Of a stretch of 64,000 bases of DNA, positions 42,485 to 51,008 are shown piece after piece (positions within the stretch are counted from its first letter, which is position 1; every line of letters begins with the position of its first letter). The notes under the pieces were generated by a model that was not told the origin of the DNA, searched no databases, and saw nothing but the letters and a program-made list of their open reading frames with translations. The DNA lies in NCBI GenBank assembly GCA_905188195.1, contig CAJJKY010000009.1, positions 1 to 64,000 on the forward strand, given 5' to 3'. The stretch comes from Streptococcus parasanguinis (GTDB taxonomy: Bacteria; Bacillota; Bacilli; Lactobacillales; Streptococcaceae). Made by a program: the position numbers and the translations under genes.

Positions 42485-43003
42485 TTAAGCTTCTTTGATG
42501 AGGACGCGGTCTTGACCGTCTAGCTCCACCATCTCGACAATAATTTCTTCTGACTTACTTGTCGGGATATTTTTCCCGACAAAGTCCGGACGAATCGGCA
42601 ACTCCCGATGCCCACGGTCGACTAGAACCGCCAGACTCACTCGAGCAGGACGACCGTGACTGACCAGATTGTCAATGGCAGCACGAATCGTGCGACCTGT
42701 ATAGAGGACATCATCGATCAAAATGACTTCTCTATGAGCGATATCAACTGGTAAGACCGTCGTATCCTCAGTCGCCTTCATGTCATCTCGGAAAGGCTTG
42801 GTATCTAGTTCTGCTACAGGGACATCGATTTGTTCCAGCTGAGAGAGGCGTTCTTGGATCCGGCGAGCGATGTAAACACCACGCGTCTTGATCCCCACCA
42901 GCACAATCTGGCTCAAATCTTTGTTTCGTTCAATGATTTCGTAGGTGATCCGGGTAATGGCCCGTTTCATCGTCAAATCATCAACGACTTCTTTGGTTTT
43001 CAT
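42485..43003 (-). CDS. pyrR: Bifunctional pyr regulator / uracil phosphoribosyltransferase
   Basis: This 172-residue PRT-fold protein has the PRPP loop VILIDDVLYTGRTIRAAID and the basic RNA-binding face of PyrR (GIKTRGVYIARRI). With UMP bound it stabilises an anti-antiterminator in the pyr leader. The attenuator lies directly upstream. Confidence 0.96.
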   Translation of the reverse strand: MKTKEVVDDLTMKRAITRITYEIIERNKDLSQIVLVGIKTRGVYIARRIQERLSQLEQIDVPVAELDTKPFRDDMKATEDTTVLPVDIAHREVILIDDVLYTGRTIRAAIDNLVSHGRPARVSLAVLVDRGHRELPIRPDFVGKNIPTSKSEEIIVEMVELDGQDRVLIKEA

Positions 43004-43027
43004 TCAGTCCTCCTTAGTTGTAAAAGA

Positions 43028-43165
43028 AAAACCTCCTTTTTCAAGGAGGTTCAGCAAATGAATGGTCTAAGAGGATAGAGTCTTGCCCTATGGTCCTAGC
43101 CATTGTTTTTCACAGTCTCCTTGCCTGCCTCACGGGACAGGATTAAAGGATTTATTTAATTGAGA
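43028..43165 (-). promoter_or_regulatory. PyrR-dependent attenuator in the pyr leader
   Basis: On the minus strand the leader has CCTGTCCCGTGAGGCAGGC, whose hairpin with a GTGAGGC loop matches the PyrR binding loop, then an antiterminator region, and finally a terminator AACCTCCTT-GAAAAAGGAGGTT (43030-43051) with TTTCTTTT. This is the classical pyrR-leader arrangement of Gram-positive bacteria. Confidence 0.88.
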
Positions 43166-43167
43166 TA

Positions 43168-43196
43168 ACTATATCACAGTTTCAAACGACATGCAA
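43168..43196 (-). promoter_or_regulatory. pyr operon promoter
   Basis: TTGCAT, a 17-base spacer and TATAGT preceded by TGA lie on the minus strand upstream of the PyrR leader. Confidence 0.7.
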
Positions 43197-43265
43197 GAAA
43201 AAACTCAACATTTTTCAAAAAAATTTAAAAACATGACTTTTCGTCCGAATAACGTTCGGTTTTTA

Positions 43266-43901
43266 CTAAGAAACAGCCGATTTTCGCTTGATATTTTTGA
43301 TCCCATAGAGCACATAGCCAGCTAAGAGGTAAGCGATAAAGATGATGACTACCCATTTGCCAACAAATGCCCAGCCGTATTTATTCACATTGATAAAGAA
43401 ATAGGCAAAGGGACTATCTTTTGCACCTGGAATTGGCCACTTCAAGACCAACCCATTGAGAAGGGCAAAGAGCATGTAAGCGAGGGGAATCAAGGTCCAA
43501 AGGAAGGGATCGAGCTTACGGTATTGCTTGGCTTTATCAATCACTAGGGTATCAAAGAAGAACATCAAAGGAACGATGTAATGACAAAGGAAGTTTTCCA
43601 AACGATAAAACTTCTCGGGTGTCGCGATAGGCGCCAACATAAAGTGGTAGATGACACAGGTGATCATAATGGACATGGTAACTGCGCCTTTCATACGAAG
43701 GTAGCCCTGAGTCTGGGTCGAACGACCTCGAACCATGCGCCAAACCATGTCTCCCATAAAGAACATGACCAACATGTTGGATAAAATGGTGTAATAGAGC
43801 ATCATGCCAAAGCCACCATGCTTGGTCAGTTGCAGATAAACACCGAGCACACTTAAGATAAACAATAGAAAACGATAGCTAAATAATAGTTTGAATTTCA
43901 T
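43266..43901 (-). CDS. Pr6Pr family membrane protein
   Basis: This 211-residue integral membrane protein has six hydrophobic segments, with conserved His and Trp residues in loops (VIYHFMLAPIA, NFLCHYIVPLMFF). This pattern fits the Pr6Pr (FAR-17a/AIG1-like) family. No biochemical role is known in streptococci. It is monocistronic, with GGAGAATACT before the ATG. Confidence 0.75.
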   Translation of the reverse strand: MKFKLLFSYRFLLFILSVLGVYLQLTKHGGFGMMLYYTILSNMLVMFFMGDMVWRMVRGRSTQTQGYLRMKGAVTMSIMITCVIYHFMLAPIATPEKFYRLENFLCHYIVPLMFFFDTLVIDKAKQYRKLDPFLWTLIPLAYMLFALLNGLVLKWPIPGAKDSPFAYFFINVNKYGWAFVGKWVVIIFIAYLLAGYVLYGIKNIKRKSAVS

Positions 43902-43946
43902 AGTATTCTCCTGAAAGAAAAGGGGCTAGGCCCTTCAGTTTTATCA

Positions 43947-44197
43947 GGAACTTTCCTTAAGTGAAGACGGACGTCAGCGAACTTCTACGAAGTTCCATGA
44001 CTTATTAAGATACAAAGGGCGTATACGGATAAAGTCAAAATAGGAAGTTTGACGCAGAATCTTTCGATTCTAGAAGAACTTATCTTTTTGACAGAATCCG
44101 TAGCCCGTGTTCAATTAGTTTTGAACCTAAAGTTTCAAAACTCCCGAGTACTTGAAACAATACTGTTTCAAGTACTTTTCTCACAGCGGAAAGTTCC
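43947..44197. repeat. Palindrome-rich element bounded by 10-bp inverted repeats
   Basis: GGAACTTTCC (43947-43956) and GGAAAGTTCC (44188-44197) are perfect inverted repeats about 230 bases apart. Between them lie four hairpins: GAACTTC-TAC-GAAGTTC (43979-43995), AGAATC-TTTC-GATTCT (44056-44071), AGTTTTGAA/TTTCAAAACT (44117-44142) and AGTACTTGAAAC/GTTTCAAGTACT (44147-44176, then TTTTC). There is no coding potential. It fills the 337-base gap between the Pr6Pr and PhnA genes and resembles a small non-coding mobile or structured element. I do not recognise a named family. Confidence 0.6.
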
Positions 44198-44238
44198 ATT
44201 ATAAACTTAAACAACTCTATTAATTTGTGTACTTTTCT

Positions 44239-44574
44239 TTAGATTTTCTTCACAAATTCTGATTTGAGTTTCATTGCGCCAAAGCCATCAATCTTACAAT
44301 CGATGTTGTGGTCCCCTTCCACGATACGGATGTTTTTCACGCGAGTACCTTGTTTCAAATCTTTCGGTGCACCCTTAACTTTCAAATCTTTGATCAAGGT
44401 CACCGTATCGCCATCAGCCAATTTATTTCCGTTGGCGTCAATCGCTACGACACCCTCTTCTTCTTCGACCTCAGCTGGGTTCCATTCATACGCACACTCT
44501 GGGCACACCAAGAGCGCTCCATCTTCATAGACGTATTCAGAGTTACATTTTGGACAGTTTGGTAAGTTATTCAT
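44239..44574 (-). CDS. PhnA/YjdM-like zinc-ribbon protein
   Basis: This 111-residue protein has an N-terminal zinc ribbon (CPKCNSEYVYED..LVCPECAYEW) and a C-terminal SH3-like PhnA domain (DANGNKLADGDTVTLIKDLKVKG). Despite the historic name it is not shown to act in phosphonate use in this lineage. The start is the ATG at 44574 after GGAGATAAAA, giving the family N terminus; the frame is open to 44604. Confidence 0.9.
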   Translation of the reverse strand: MNNLPNCPKCNSEYVYEDGALLVCPECAYEWNPAEVEEEEGVVAIDANGNKLADGDTVTLIKDLKVKGAPKDLKQGTRVKNIRIVEGDHNIDCKIDGFGAMKLKSEFVKKI

Positions 44575-44660
44575 TTTTATCTCCTTATTCAAATTAACTT
44601 TCATAGTATACCATGAAAGCGAAAATTTGACAAATCCTGCTCGACTGTAGCATTTTCAAT

Positions 44661-44684
44661 AAAAAAGGAGGCGACTTAGCCTCC
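44661..44684 (-). terminator. Terminator of the thioesterase-HAD pair
   Basis: GGAGGC and GCCTCC form a stem with a six-base loop; on the minus strand TTTTTT follows directly. It lies 19 bases after the HAD stop. Confidence 0.85.
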
Positions 44685-44702
44685 CTACATGGATCATATT
44701 TT

Positions 44703-45455
44703 TCAATCTTCCTGCAATTCTTGAATGTCTCGAATCACGCGCACACCTGCTTGATTCTGCTCGCGCAGTTCAGCATCAGAGTATGGGAAGGTATTGATCA
44801 AGATACTCTCCATCCCTATACTTTGGGCAACAGCAACATCTGTCGTAAAGTCATTCCCCACCATGACCGTTTTCTCAGGGTTCAACTGGTGTTCTTTCAT
44901 CACTTCCAAGAGGAACTCGGGCTGAGGTTTGCGAATACCTGCGTCAGACGACAAGTAAATGGCATGGAAAAGCTCTCTCAAACCAACCAAATCAATCTCC
45001 GGATTGGTAAAATCTGCTTGGGCATTGGATAAGAGAAAGATTCGGCAACCTGCAGCTTTCATATCCTCTAATACTTCTTTCGTATGAGGATAAAGCTCCA
45101 ACCGCTTGCGAGAAAGGACACGGAAAGTTCGCGCAATCAAACGCCCCCACTCTTTGAGGTGGGCAACACTATCCCCACTTGGATGACCTTCTAAATACAA
45201 TTGCACAAAAATGACCGTCAGATCAATCTCTGGGTAGGCAACTTGTTTTTCCTTGGCCAAGTCTTCTTCGGCTTGTTGCACCAACTCTTTATAACGCAGT
45301 CGCAAGCCTTCTCCTGTGTAGCTTGCCCCGTAGGATTGGTAGATCTGAGCCATAGTATCCCATAAAATTGGACTCGACTCATCGGTTTCGATGTCGACCA
45401 AGGTTCCATAAAAATCAAAAATATAGTTTTTAAATGCGTACTTGTGCGGACTCAT
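44703..45455 (-). CDS. HAD-superfamily hydrolase
   Basis: This 250-residue HAD protein has motif I FDFYGTLVDIETDE (about residue 14), a helical cap, motif II LLSNAQADF, motif III KPQPEFLLEV and motif IV MVGNDFTTDVAVA. The second Asp of motif I is replaced by Tyr (DFYGT), a form seen in several HAD subfamilies. The substrate is unknown. It overlaps the upstream thioesterase gene by 26 bases. Confidence 0.85.
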   Translation of the reverse strand: MSPHKYAFKNYIFDFYGTLVDIETDESSPILWDTMAQIYQSYGASYTGEGLRLRYKELVQQAEEDLAKEKQVAYPEIDLTVIFVQLYLEGHPSGDSVAHLKEWGRLIARTFRVLSRKRLELYPHTKEVLEDMKAAGCRIFLLSNAQADFTNPEIDLVGLRELFHAIYLSSDAGIRKPQPEFLLEVMKEHQLNPEKTVMVGNDFTTDVAVAQSIGMESILINTFPYSDAELREQNQAGVRVIRDIQELQED

Positions 45456-45834
45456 CTCTCACTCCCGTAACAAACATCGTAAAGGTTGCCTTGCAGACAT
45501 TGGCCCCGTCTTGATTGGTAATATCGACATCCACAACTCGAGTCGTCCGTCCACTGTGGACACATTCACCATGGATCGTGAGGACATCCCCCAGACGCCC
45601 TGCTTTCAAGTAATTGATCGAGGATTGCAAGGTTACCCCATCGACACCTTGAGAAACAACAACCAAACCACTGACTTGGTCACACAGGGTAAAGAGATAG
45701 CCTCCATGCGCATTTCCATAATAATTGAGCGATGATTCTACGACCTTGGTTGTCACCACTACATGGCCATCTCTCATCTTTTCGATTTCATAATTTTCAA
45801 ATGCAGCAATTGCATCAAAGTGAAAATCTTTCAT
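45430..45834 (-). CDS. PaaI-type hotdog thioesterase
   Basis: This 134-residue hotdog-fold protein has the conserved NAHGGYLFTLCDQV segment (with the active-site-type Asn/His-Gly-Gly and helix Asp), as in PaaI/YdiI acyl-CoA thioesterases. The substrate is not identifiable. It forms a two-gene unit with the HAD hydrolase. Confidence 0.88.
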   Translation of the reverse strand: MKDFHFDAIAAFENYEIEKMRDGHVVVTTKVVESSLNYYGNAHGGYLFTLCDQVSGLVVVSQGVDGVTLQSSINYLKAGRLGDVLTIHGECVHSGRTTRVVDVDITNQDGANVCKATFTMFVTGVRDESAQVRI

Positions 45835-45917
45835 ATACTTGCCACCTTTTCTAGCATCTTTTCAACTCCTCTATCATACTACAATTAAGAAGCAGATACA
45901 AGCAAAGGGGCAATTCC

Positions 45918-47015
45918 TTAGAAGCAGAAAAGGAGACTCCAACTAAGTAAGAAGACGATACTAGGAACAATGTATTTTCTTGGGTGCTTCCAACATTCTC
46001 TCTTTAAATTCCATTTTCTTAAAGGGAAATAGATTTCAATCAGTAAGTGCAAAACAGCTTCCACTACTGCTAGAATCATCACTCCTAGCAAAAATAGGAT
46101 CCCCAAGTCAGGCATGACCACCATTTTTAATAACAGAGCAACAAATAGATTCACAGATAGGAAATAGGTCAGCAATACACGGTAATACATCAAGTAAAAG
46201 AACCGACTCTTAGGTAGTGACTTAACATGATCAATCAAATCTTTATCAGCAGAAATGAGAGTGGTTAATGGCGTATTGACAGAAGCAATCGTTAACAGGA
46301 TGATGATTTTTAAAGGAGCATCATAATCCTGTATCAGAATGAGAAGGAGGAAGATGAGAGTAAAGACAAAATTGATGGAAAAATAGCGCTCTTGAAACAA
46401 GGAAATCCAAAAATAATTTCCACTTCTTCTCTTTGAAACGAGCAGCTGATCATTTTTTGAAATCGCGATCAAGTCCTCATTTTTAAAAATAAAGACAGTA
46501 ACGAGGGCTGAAAGTAAGATCATATAGGACACTTGTTGGACCCATAAAGAAGATGCTGTAAGAACAGTCGTTACAGAAATGAGTACTCCTCCTAGAAGAC
46601 TTAGCCTTGTATTGAACTGGATAAAGATATAAAACACACTCAATACCACCAGTAAAGAAAGGAGGACGAGCTTAAAGGATTGTAGCAGGTCTAACCTGAC
46701 TCCTAAAAAGAGGATCAATAACAGCACGCGCTCTAGTAAATTGAGAAGAAAGGTTACCGTCAGAAAAGACCCTTTAAAACGATTGAGAGACAAAGGAAGC
46801 TGGTAGTAGGCCTGGACCCTCTCCATCGAAAAGTAGGAATACAGCAATTGAAAGGTTGATAGAGCAGTAACAATAGCCGTACTGATCAGCAAGACTTGAA
46901 AACTCGAAGAAAATTTGGCCCCAACAAGATGGTAATAAAGAGCAAAGGCTAAGGAAGTCAAGAACAAGAAGAGCCGATTTTTGGATACCAAATCTCTAAA
47001 AATTGCTAGTAGCAT
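45918..47015 (-). CDS. ABC exporter membrane subunit
   Basis: This 365-residue polytopic protein has about nine to ten hydrophobic segments and no soluble domain. It starts 3 bases after the stop of an ABC ATPase gene, so it is that ATPase's membrane partner (ABC-2/YtrC-like exporter). The substrate is unknown. Confidence 0.8.
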   Translation of the reverse strand: MLLAIFRDLVSKNRLFLFLTSLAFALYYHLVGAKFSSSFQVLLISTAIVTALSTFQLLYSYFSMERVQAYYQLPLSLNRFKGSFLTVTFLLNLLERVLLLILFLGVRLDLLQSFKLVLLSLLVVLSVFYIFIQFNTRLSLLGGVLISVTTVLTASSLWVQQVSYMILLSALVTVFIFKNEDLIAISKNDQLLVSKRRSGNYFWISLFQERYFSINFVFTLIFLLLILIQDYDAPLKIIILLTIASVNTPLTTLISADKDLIDHVKSLPKSRFFYLMYYRVLLTYFLSVNLFVALLLKMVVMPDLGILFLLGVMILAVVEAVLHLLIEIYFPLRKWNLKRECWKHPRKYIVPSIVFLLSWSLLFCF

Positions 47016-47018
47016 GCT

Positions 47019-47723
47019 CTACCCCCTTTGACGATTGACGTCATGAAACCAATCTTCTAAATTCGATTCGATCGCGTCTAGCTGACCATCTTCAATAGAA
47101 TAAGCTGTATCACACACCCGAACGATACTCTCTGCGATATGCGAACTCATCAGAATAGAGCCTTCTTCTTTATATTGCAATAGCAAACCATATAGAAATT
47201 CAGTCGCATCAAAATCTAGGCCATCAAATGGTTCGTCCAATATAAGGAGGGGAGGTTTGATATAAAAAGCTGTGATCAAGAAGACTTTCTTCTTATTTCC
47301 CGTTGACAAACTACCGATATCGGTGTTGAGAAATTCTTCAAAATGAAATCCTGAGATCAGGTCCTGCAATAACGTATCATCTCTCTTTCGATGATACAAA
47401 CGACAGACAAAATTAAAATAGTGAACAAAATCCCAGTTTAAAAAACTATTGTTTTCAGTAAAAACTGTATAGGTACGGCTCTTATAGAAATTCGTTTGAA
47501 AAGAGGTCGCCTTGTCTTCTATGGTAACAGTCTCAACTGCATACTGCCGATGATCAAAGACACTACTTAAAGCTTTTAGCAAGGTTGTCTTCCCAGCTCC
47601 ATTTCGTCCAATCAACCCTACTACAGAATGATTGGGTACAAGCAGATTCGTGTCTTTTATAACGGGCTTGTCTTTTTTATACCAAACATTTAGCCCCTTG
47701 ATGTTTAAACACTCACTCTTCAT
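47019..47723 (-). CDS. ABC transporter ATP-binding protein
   Basis: This 234-residue ATPase has Walker A GRNGAGKTTLL (about 38), the variant signature LSTGNKKKVF, and Walker B LLILDEPFDGLD. It is coupled to the membrane subunit downstream and to a 46-codon membrane ORF upstream (ATGA overlap). Such three-gene units are typically exporters for small molecules or peptides, often controlled by a GntR/YtrA regulator; no such regulator gene is present here. Confidence 0.9.
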   Translation of the reverse strand: MKSECLNIKGLNVWYKKDKPVIKDTNLLVPNHSVVGLIGRNGAGKTTLLKALSSVFDHRQYAVETVTIEDKATSFQTNFYKSRTYTVFTENNSFLNWDFVHYFNFVCRLYHRKRDDTLLQDLISGFHFEEFLNTDIGSLSTGNKKKVFLITAFYIKPPLLILDEPFDGLDFDATEFLYGLLLQYKEEGSILMSSHIAESIVRVCDTAYSIEDGQLDAIESNLEDWFHDVNRQRG

Positions 47724-47860
47724 CGACGCACTCCTTTATAAAGGTAAGAAGCCCCAACTAAAAGCAACAGCAAAGCGTATAACCATTCCTTTTGAAAGGC
47801 AAAGACTAAGGCACCGATCAAGAAGCAAATTCCTATAAGGATTCTAAATTGTAATTTCAT
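47720..47860 (-). CDS. 46-residue membrane ORF heading the ABC exporter operon
   Basis: This ORF (MKLQFRILIGICFLIG to SYLYKGVRR) has two hydrophobic segments and its TGA overlaps the ATG of the ABC ATPase gene (ATGA). The coupling and its position directly behind the promoter support a real gene. Small partner proteins in this position are common for YtrB-like transporters; the function is unknown. Confidence 0.75.
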   Translation of the reverse strand: MKLQFRILIGICFLIGALVFAFQKEWLYALLLLLVGASYLYKGVRR

Positions 47861-47898
47861 ATCTTGCCTTCTTTCTTTTTACAGTATGAAAGATTACA

Positions 47899-47945
47899 AT
47901 AGTATTTTATGCTTATACTATAGTACTTTTTTAAAGCAGATTCAA
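47899..47945 (-). promoter_or_regulatory. Promoter with operator-like inverted repeat for the ABC exporter operon
   Basis: On the minus strand there is TTGAAT (47940-47945), a 17-base spacer and TATAGT (47917-47922). A perfect inverted repeat ATAGTAT-N9-ATACTAT (47899-47921) overlaps the -10 and start site, as expected of a repressor operator, for example of a GntR/YtrA regulator encoded elsewhere. Confidence 0.6.
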
Positions 47946-48007
47946 GCACTAATGGAACATTCTCAGTGCTTTAAGCAACATTTTATCTTTGAAGAGAAAT
48001 TTGAAGA

Positions 48008-48034
48008 GAAAAAAGAACTAGATATTTCTAGCTC
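48008..48034 (-). terminator. Terminator of the lactococcin-972-type transporter operon
   Basis: GAGCTAGA-AATA-TCTAGTTC on the minus strand is followed by TTTTTTCTC, about 30 bases past the last gene of the operon. Confidence 0.75.
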
Positions 48035-48064
48035 CTTTACTTAAAATCTTAATTTTCAATCATG

Positions 48065-48250
48065 TTAATCTTTATCTACTTTTAAATAATTATAGAAGTT
48101 AATTACAGTAGATAAAAAACTCAATAAACAAATGAATTGAATCAATATTTTAACAGGCTGTCTAACATTGTTCATTTGTGTCAATATGATAAAAGAAGAA
48201 TTTATAAAGATGATTAACTGTAGCAATATATTTGTATAATTAAATTTCAT
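48065..48250 (-). CDS. Small membrane protein at the end of the bacteriocin transporter operon
   Basis: This 61-residue protein has two hydrophobic segments (ILLQLIIFINSSFIIL and ILIQFICLLSFLSTVI) and a charged tail. Its start overlaps the end of the ABC ATPase gene by 4 bases. A small membrane ORF in this place is usual in lactococcin-972-type clusters, where it is guessed to be an immunity protein or transporter accessory. Confidence 0.7.
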   Translation of the reverse strand: MKFNYTNILLQLIIFINSSFIILTQMNNVRQPVKILIQFICLLSFLSTVINFYNYLKVDKD

Positions 48251-48882
48251 TTTTGTTCACCTTTTATTTCTAAAATATGATCAACTTGGTTATAGATGTC
48301 AGGAGAGTGAGTAGCTATAATTATAATTTTATTTTCTTTCTTTAAGCTCAATATTAATTCTATTATTTCTTCACTATTTTTTTGATCTACAGATGCAGTT
48401 GGTTCATCTGCTAATATAATTGGTGAATCTTTTAAAATTGTTTTAGCTAGAGCTACACGTTGAGCTTCTCCTCCTGAAAGAGTATATATTTTACGATTTA
48501 GATTTACATCAAGATGAACTCTTTTTAAAGCTTCATTCATTTTCTTTTGCATTTCCAACTTGCTTATTTTTTCTCCAATAAAAGCCAACATTAAGTTTTC
48601 TTGAATCGACTTATTTTCGATAAGACCAAAATTTTGAAACAAATAACTAAGATAATTTTTGAAATAATCCTTTTCTTTAATATTATTTAGATTAATATCA
48701 TTTACAATTATATCTCCAGAATCAACTTCTTCTAATTTACCAATAATATTTAGTAATGTGGTTTTTCCAGCACCAGACGCACCTATCAGAGCATAAGAAT
48801 TCCCTTCATAAAAATTATAATTTAAATTCTCTAGAACAATACGGTCATCGAATCCTTTATTTATATTTCTTAATTCGATCAT
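48247..48882 (-). CDS. Bacteriocin ABC exporter ATP-binding protein, lactococcin-972 group
   Basis: This 211-residue ATPase of the MacB/LolD type has Walker A GASGAGKTTLLN, signature LSGGEAQRVALAK and Walker B IILADEPTASVD. The length and its neighbour, a 658-residue bacteriocin-associated membrane protein, match the lactococcin-972 exporter pair. Base composition is clearly AT-richer than the flanking genes. Confidence 0.9.
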   Translation of the reverse strand: MIELRNINKGFDDRIVLENLNYNFYEGNSYALIGASGAGKTTLLNIIGKLEEVDSGDIIVNDINLNNIKEKDYFKNYLSYLFQNFGLIENKSIQENLMLAFIGEKISKLEMQKKMNEALKRVHLDVNLNRKIYTLSGGEAQRVALAKTILKDSPIILADEPTASVDQKNSEEIIELILSLKKENKIIIIATHSPDIYNQVDHILEIKGEQK

Positions 48883-48883
48883 A

Positions 48884-50860
48884 TTAAGCTCCTTTTAGAA
48901 ATAAAATATTTACTCTTTTCTCTTTAATTAATTGAAATGCAAATATGATAAGCAACAATAATAAGTATACAAACGGTACTAATATTAGTAAAAATGAAAA
49001 TCTTAAAACAATTGTACAAATACCAATTAGAGTAAAGCACGTAATAAGCAATCCAAGATAAACTCTATGAATACGTAATTGGTTTTTCCCAGCCAAACGT
49101 TCTATAAAATGTGTCCTCCTTTCTTGATAAAAATAAATACTATTCATCAAAATGAACAATAAAAATGAGGTAGTAATACTTAAAACAGTCGTAGCAAGTA
49201 AAAAGTATTTTCTTGTTACTATCATATCAATTCTTTTCTCAATAGATAATAATCCACTAGTAAGTGAACCGAAGGAAGCTGTCAATTTATATTTTCGAAT
49301 TAACGTAGTTACTTTTTCAGAATGGTTAACTATTAAGAACGAGGTTGGCAATAAAGCATAGTTAGGTTTTTCCACAACAATAATTGGATCATGGACCATT
49401 GCTTCATTGGAAAATTGCCTCCCAATTAAAGAGTAAACTGGATAAGTAAACAAATCACCACCTTCGTATATGAAACTAGCAATTTTGGAATTTGGTTGGG
49501 TATCTTCGACTAATGTTTCCTTAGATGAAAATCCCCTTTTCTCAAAATATTCCCATTTATTCTTTAATTGTTCAAACATATTTTGATAACGATTTGGAAT
49601 TAAAATCATTTTATCATATGTTTTCATGTCTTTTAGAAATAATCTTGCTGAGTCAGATAACTTAATTTTATTTACTGCAACGTAGTTAGCATTAACATAA
49701 ATTACATTTGAAGAATAATCTGAAGTTGGTTCGAAAATCTTATTATCTTCGTTCGAAATTAACATATTATCTAACATGTCGTTTCTATAAATAATCGTAG
49801 CGTTATCAGATAACTCATTAAAGAATTTTTCTTTCTGATCTTGTGAAACACTGTCGCCATCTTCTAAAGAAGTTATCTCATAATATTCTGCATTTCTTTG
49901 CCAATAACTTTTTCCTATCTCTAACGATTCCACTTCTTTAGTTATTGAAATCATTCCATAAACACAGAACATAACAGAAAATAAAGTAAATAGCTGTATT
50001 AGGATCGTCAAAACAAAGATGAAACCTAGCGGAGCCTTTCCTTTAATTGATAAAATAATTGGTTGGTGTTGAAGAATATAATAAAAGCAATGTGAAAGAA
50101 AAAAATTAACGATAAATATTAATAAGGCCCAAACAAACACTGGTACTAAGATTATCAATAGAGCTAGAATCGAAAATTTTCTTAAAACGATTAATGTACT
50201 AACAATACCAAGTATAGAACATATCAATAAACATAAGATAAAAATACTATCGTTTTTTGTTTGTTCTATAGCAATCGCATGCTTTCCTTTGCCAGAAACT
50301 CTTAATATTCCAACCTCTTTCATGCCAGAAACTTGTTGAGCTAGTATTAAAGAGATATAGGTAATTAAAATCCCAATTACGATCAATACTGATTGTGGAG
50401 TATTCAATAGTAATCGAAATAGAGCAGTCTCATAATTAGTTGGCAAAACTCTAACAGTGGCATTAAGCTGCAATAATCCTTCAGCTACTTGCTCCGCATT
50501 CATAGAACCACTCACAACAACATAAACTGTATTGTATGAACTATTTTCTATTAATTCATTATCCGTTTGCTGCTTTAGCTCTTTAGGTAAATTTTTGGCT
50601 CCAATTGGAACATATGTATTTTGTATTTGTTTGTTAAACTCATCGACAGGAGCAACAATTCTTCTTGCTAGAACAATATCGTTTTTAGCTACAAATTCAT
50701 TAATTTTATCAGAAAAATCGACAGGAGATTTTTCAACAACTATTACATTTCTAAAACCAGCAAAAATCTCGTTTTCATTTGTATTGATGAATAACAATCC
50801 AATTAAACAAATCAAAAGAAAGGAAATAATTAATAAAATTTTTTTAAACTTACTATACAT
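48884..50860 (-). CDS. Bacteriocin-associated integral membrane protein (DUF1430 type)
   Basis: This 658-residue protein has one N-terminal membrane segment, a large extracytoplasmic region, a set of central hydrophobic segments (about 160-320), another extracytoplasmic domain and three C-terminal membrane segments, the layout of FtsX/MacB-like permeases of lactococcin-972 clusters. It is thought to export the bacteriocin or protect the producer. The ATG at 50860 follows GCGAGG; the frame also opens at a TTG at 50905, inside a terminator-proximal segment without a ribosome site. One base separates it from the ATPase gene. Confidence 0.87.
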   Translation of the reverse strand: MYSKFKKILLIISFLLICLIGLLFINTNENEIFAGFRNVIVVEKSPVDFSDKINEFVAKNDIVLARRIVAPVDEFNKQIQNTYVPIGAKNLPKELKQQTDNELIENSSYNTVYVVVSGSMNAEQVAEGLLQLNATVRVLPTNYETALFRLLLNTPQSVLIVIGILITYISLILAQQVSGMKEVGILRVSGKGKHAIAIEQTKNDSIFILCLLICSILGIVSTLIVLRKFSILALLIILVPVFVWALLIFIVNFFLSHCFYYILQHQPIILSIKGKAPLGFIFVLTILIQLFTLFSVMFCVYGMISITKEVESLEIGKSYWQRNAEYYEITSLEDGDSVSQDQKEKFFNELSDNATIIYRNDMLDNMLISNEDNKIFEPTSDYSSNVIYVNANYVAVNKIKLSDSARLFLKDMKTYDKMILIPNRYQNMFEQLKNKWEYFEKRGFSSKETLVEDTQPNSKIASFIYEGGDLFTYPVYSLIGRQFSNEAMVHDPIIVVEKPNYALLPTSFLIVNHSEKVTTLIRKYKLTASFGSLTSGLLSIEKRIDMIVTRKYFLLATTVLSITTSFLLFILMNSIYFYQERRTHFIERLAGKNQLRIHRVYLGLLITCFTLIGICTIVLRFSFLLILVPFVYLLLLLIIFAFQLIKEKRVNILFLKGA

Positions 50861-50910
50861 CCTGTACCTCGCTTTTAAAAAGCTCAACCCTAATGTATTC
50901 GACAAAATTT

Positions 50911-50938
50911 TTAAAAGAGGAGGGGTGCTCCTCCTCTT
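50911..50938 (-). terminator. Hairpin between the bacteriocin peptide gene and its transporter genes
   Basis: AAGAGGAGG and CCTCCTCTT form a 9-bp GC-rich stem (50915-50938), followed on the minus strand by TTTAAAAATTTT. It should terminate most transcripts after the peptide gene and let a fraction read into the transporter genes, a common way to make more bacteriocin than exporter. Confidence 0.75.
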
Positions 50939-51008
50939 ACTTATCTATGAAATTCATGATATTCTAACTTATGAATACCAAATACATATTGTAGAACAAA
51001 TAAAATCG

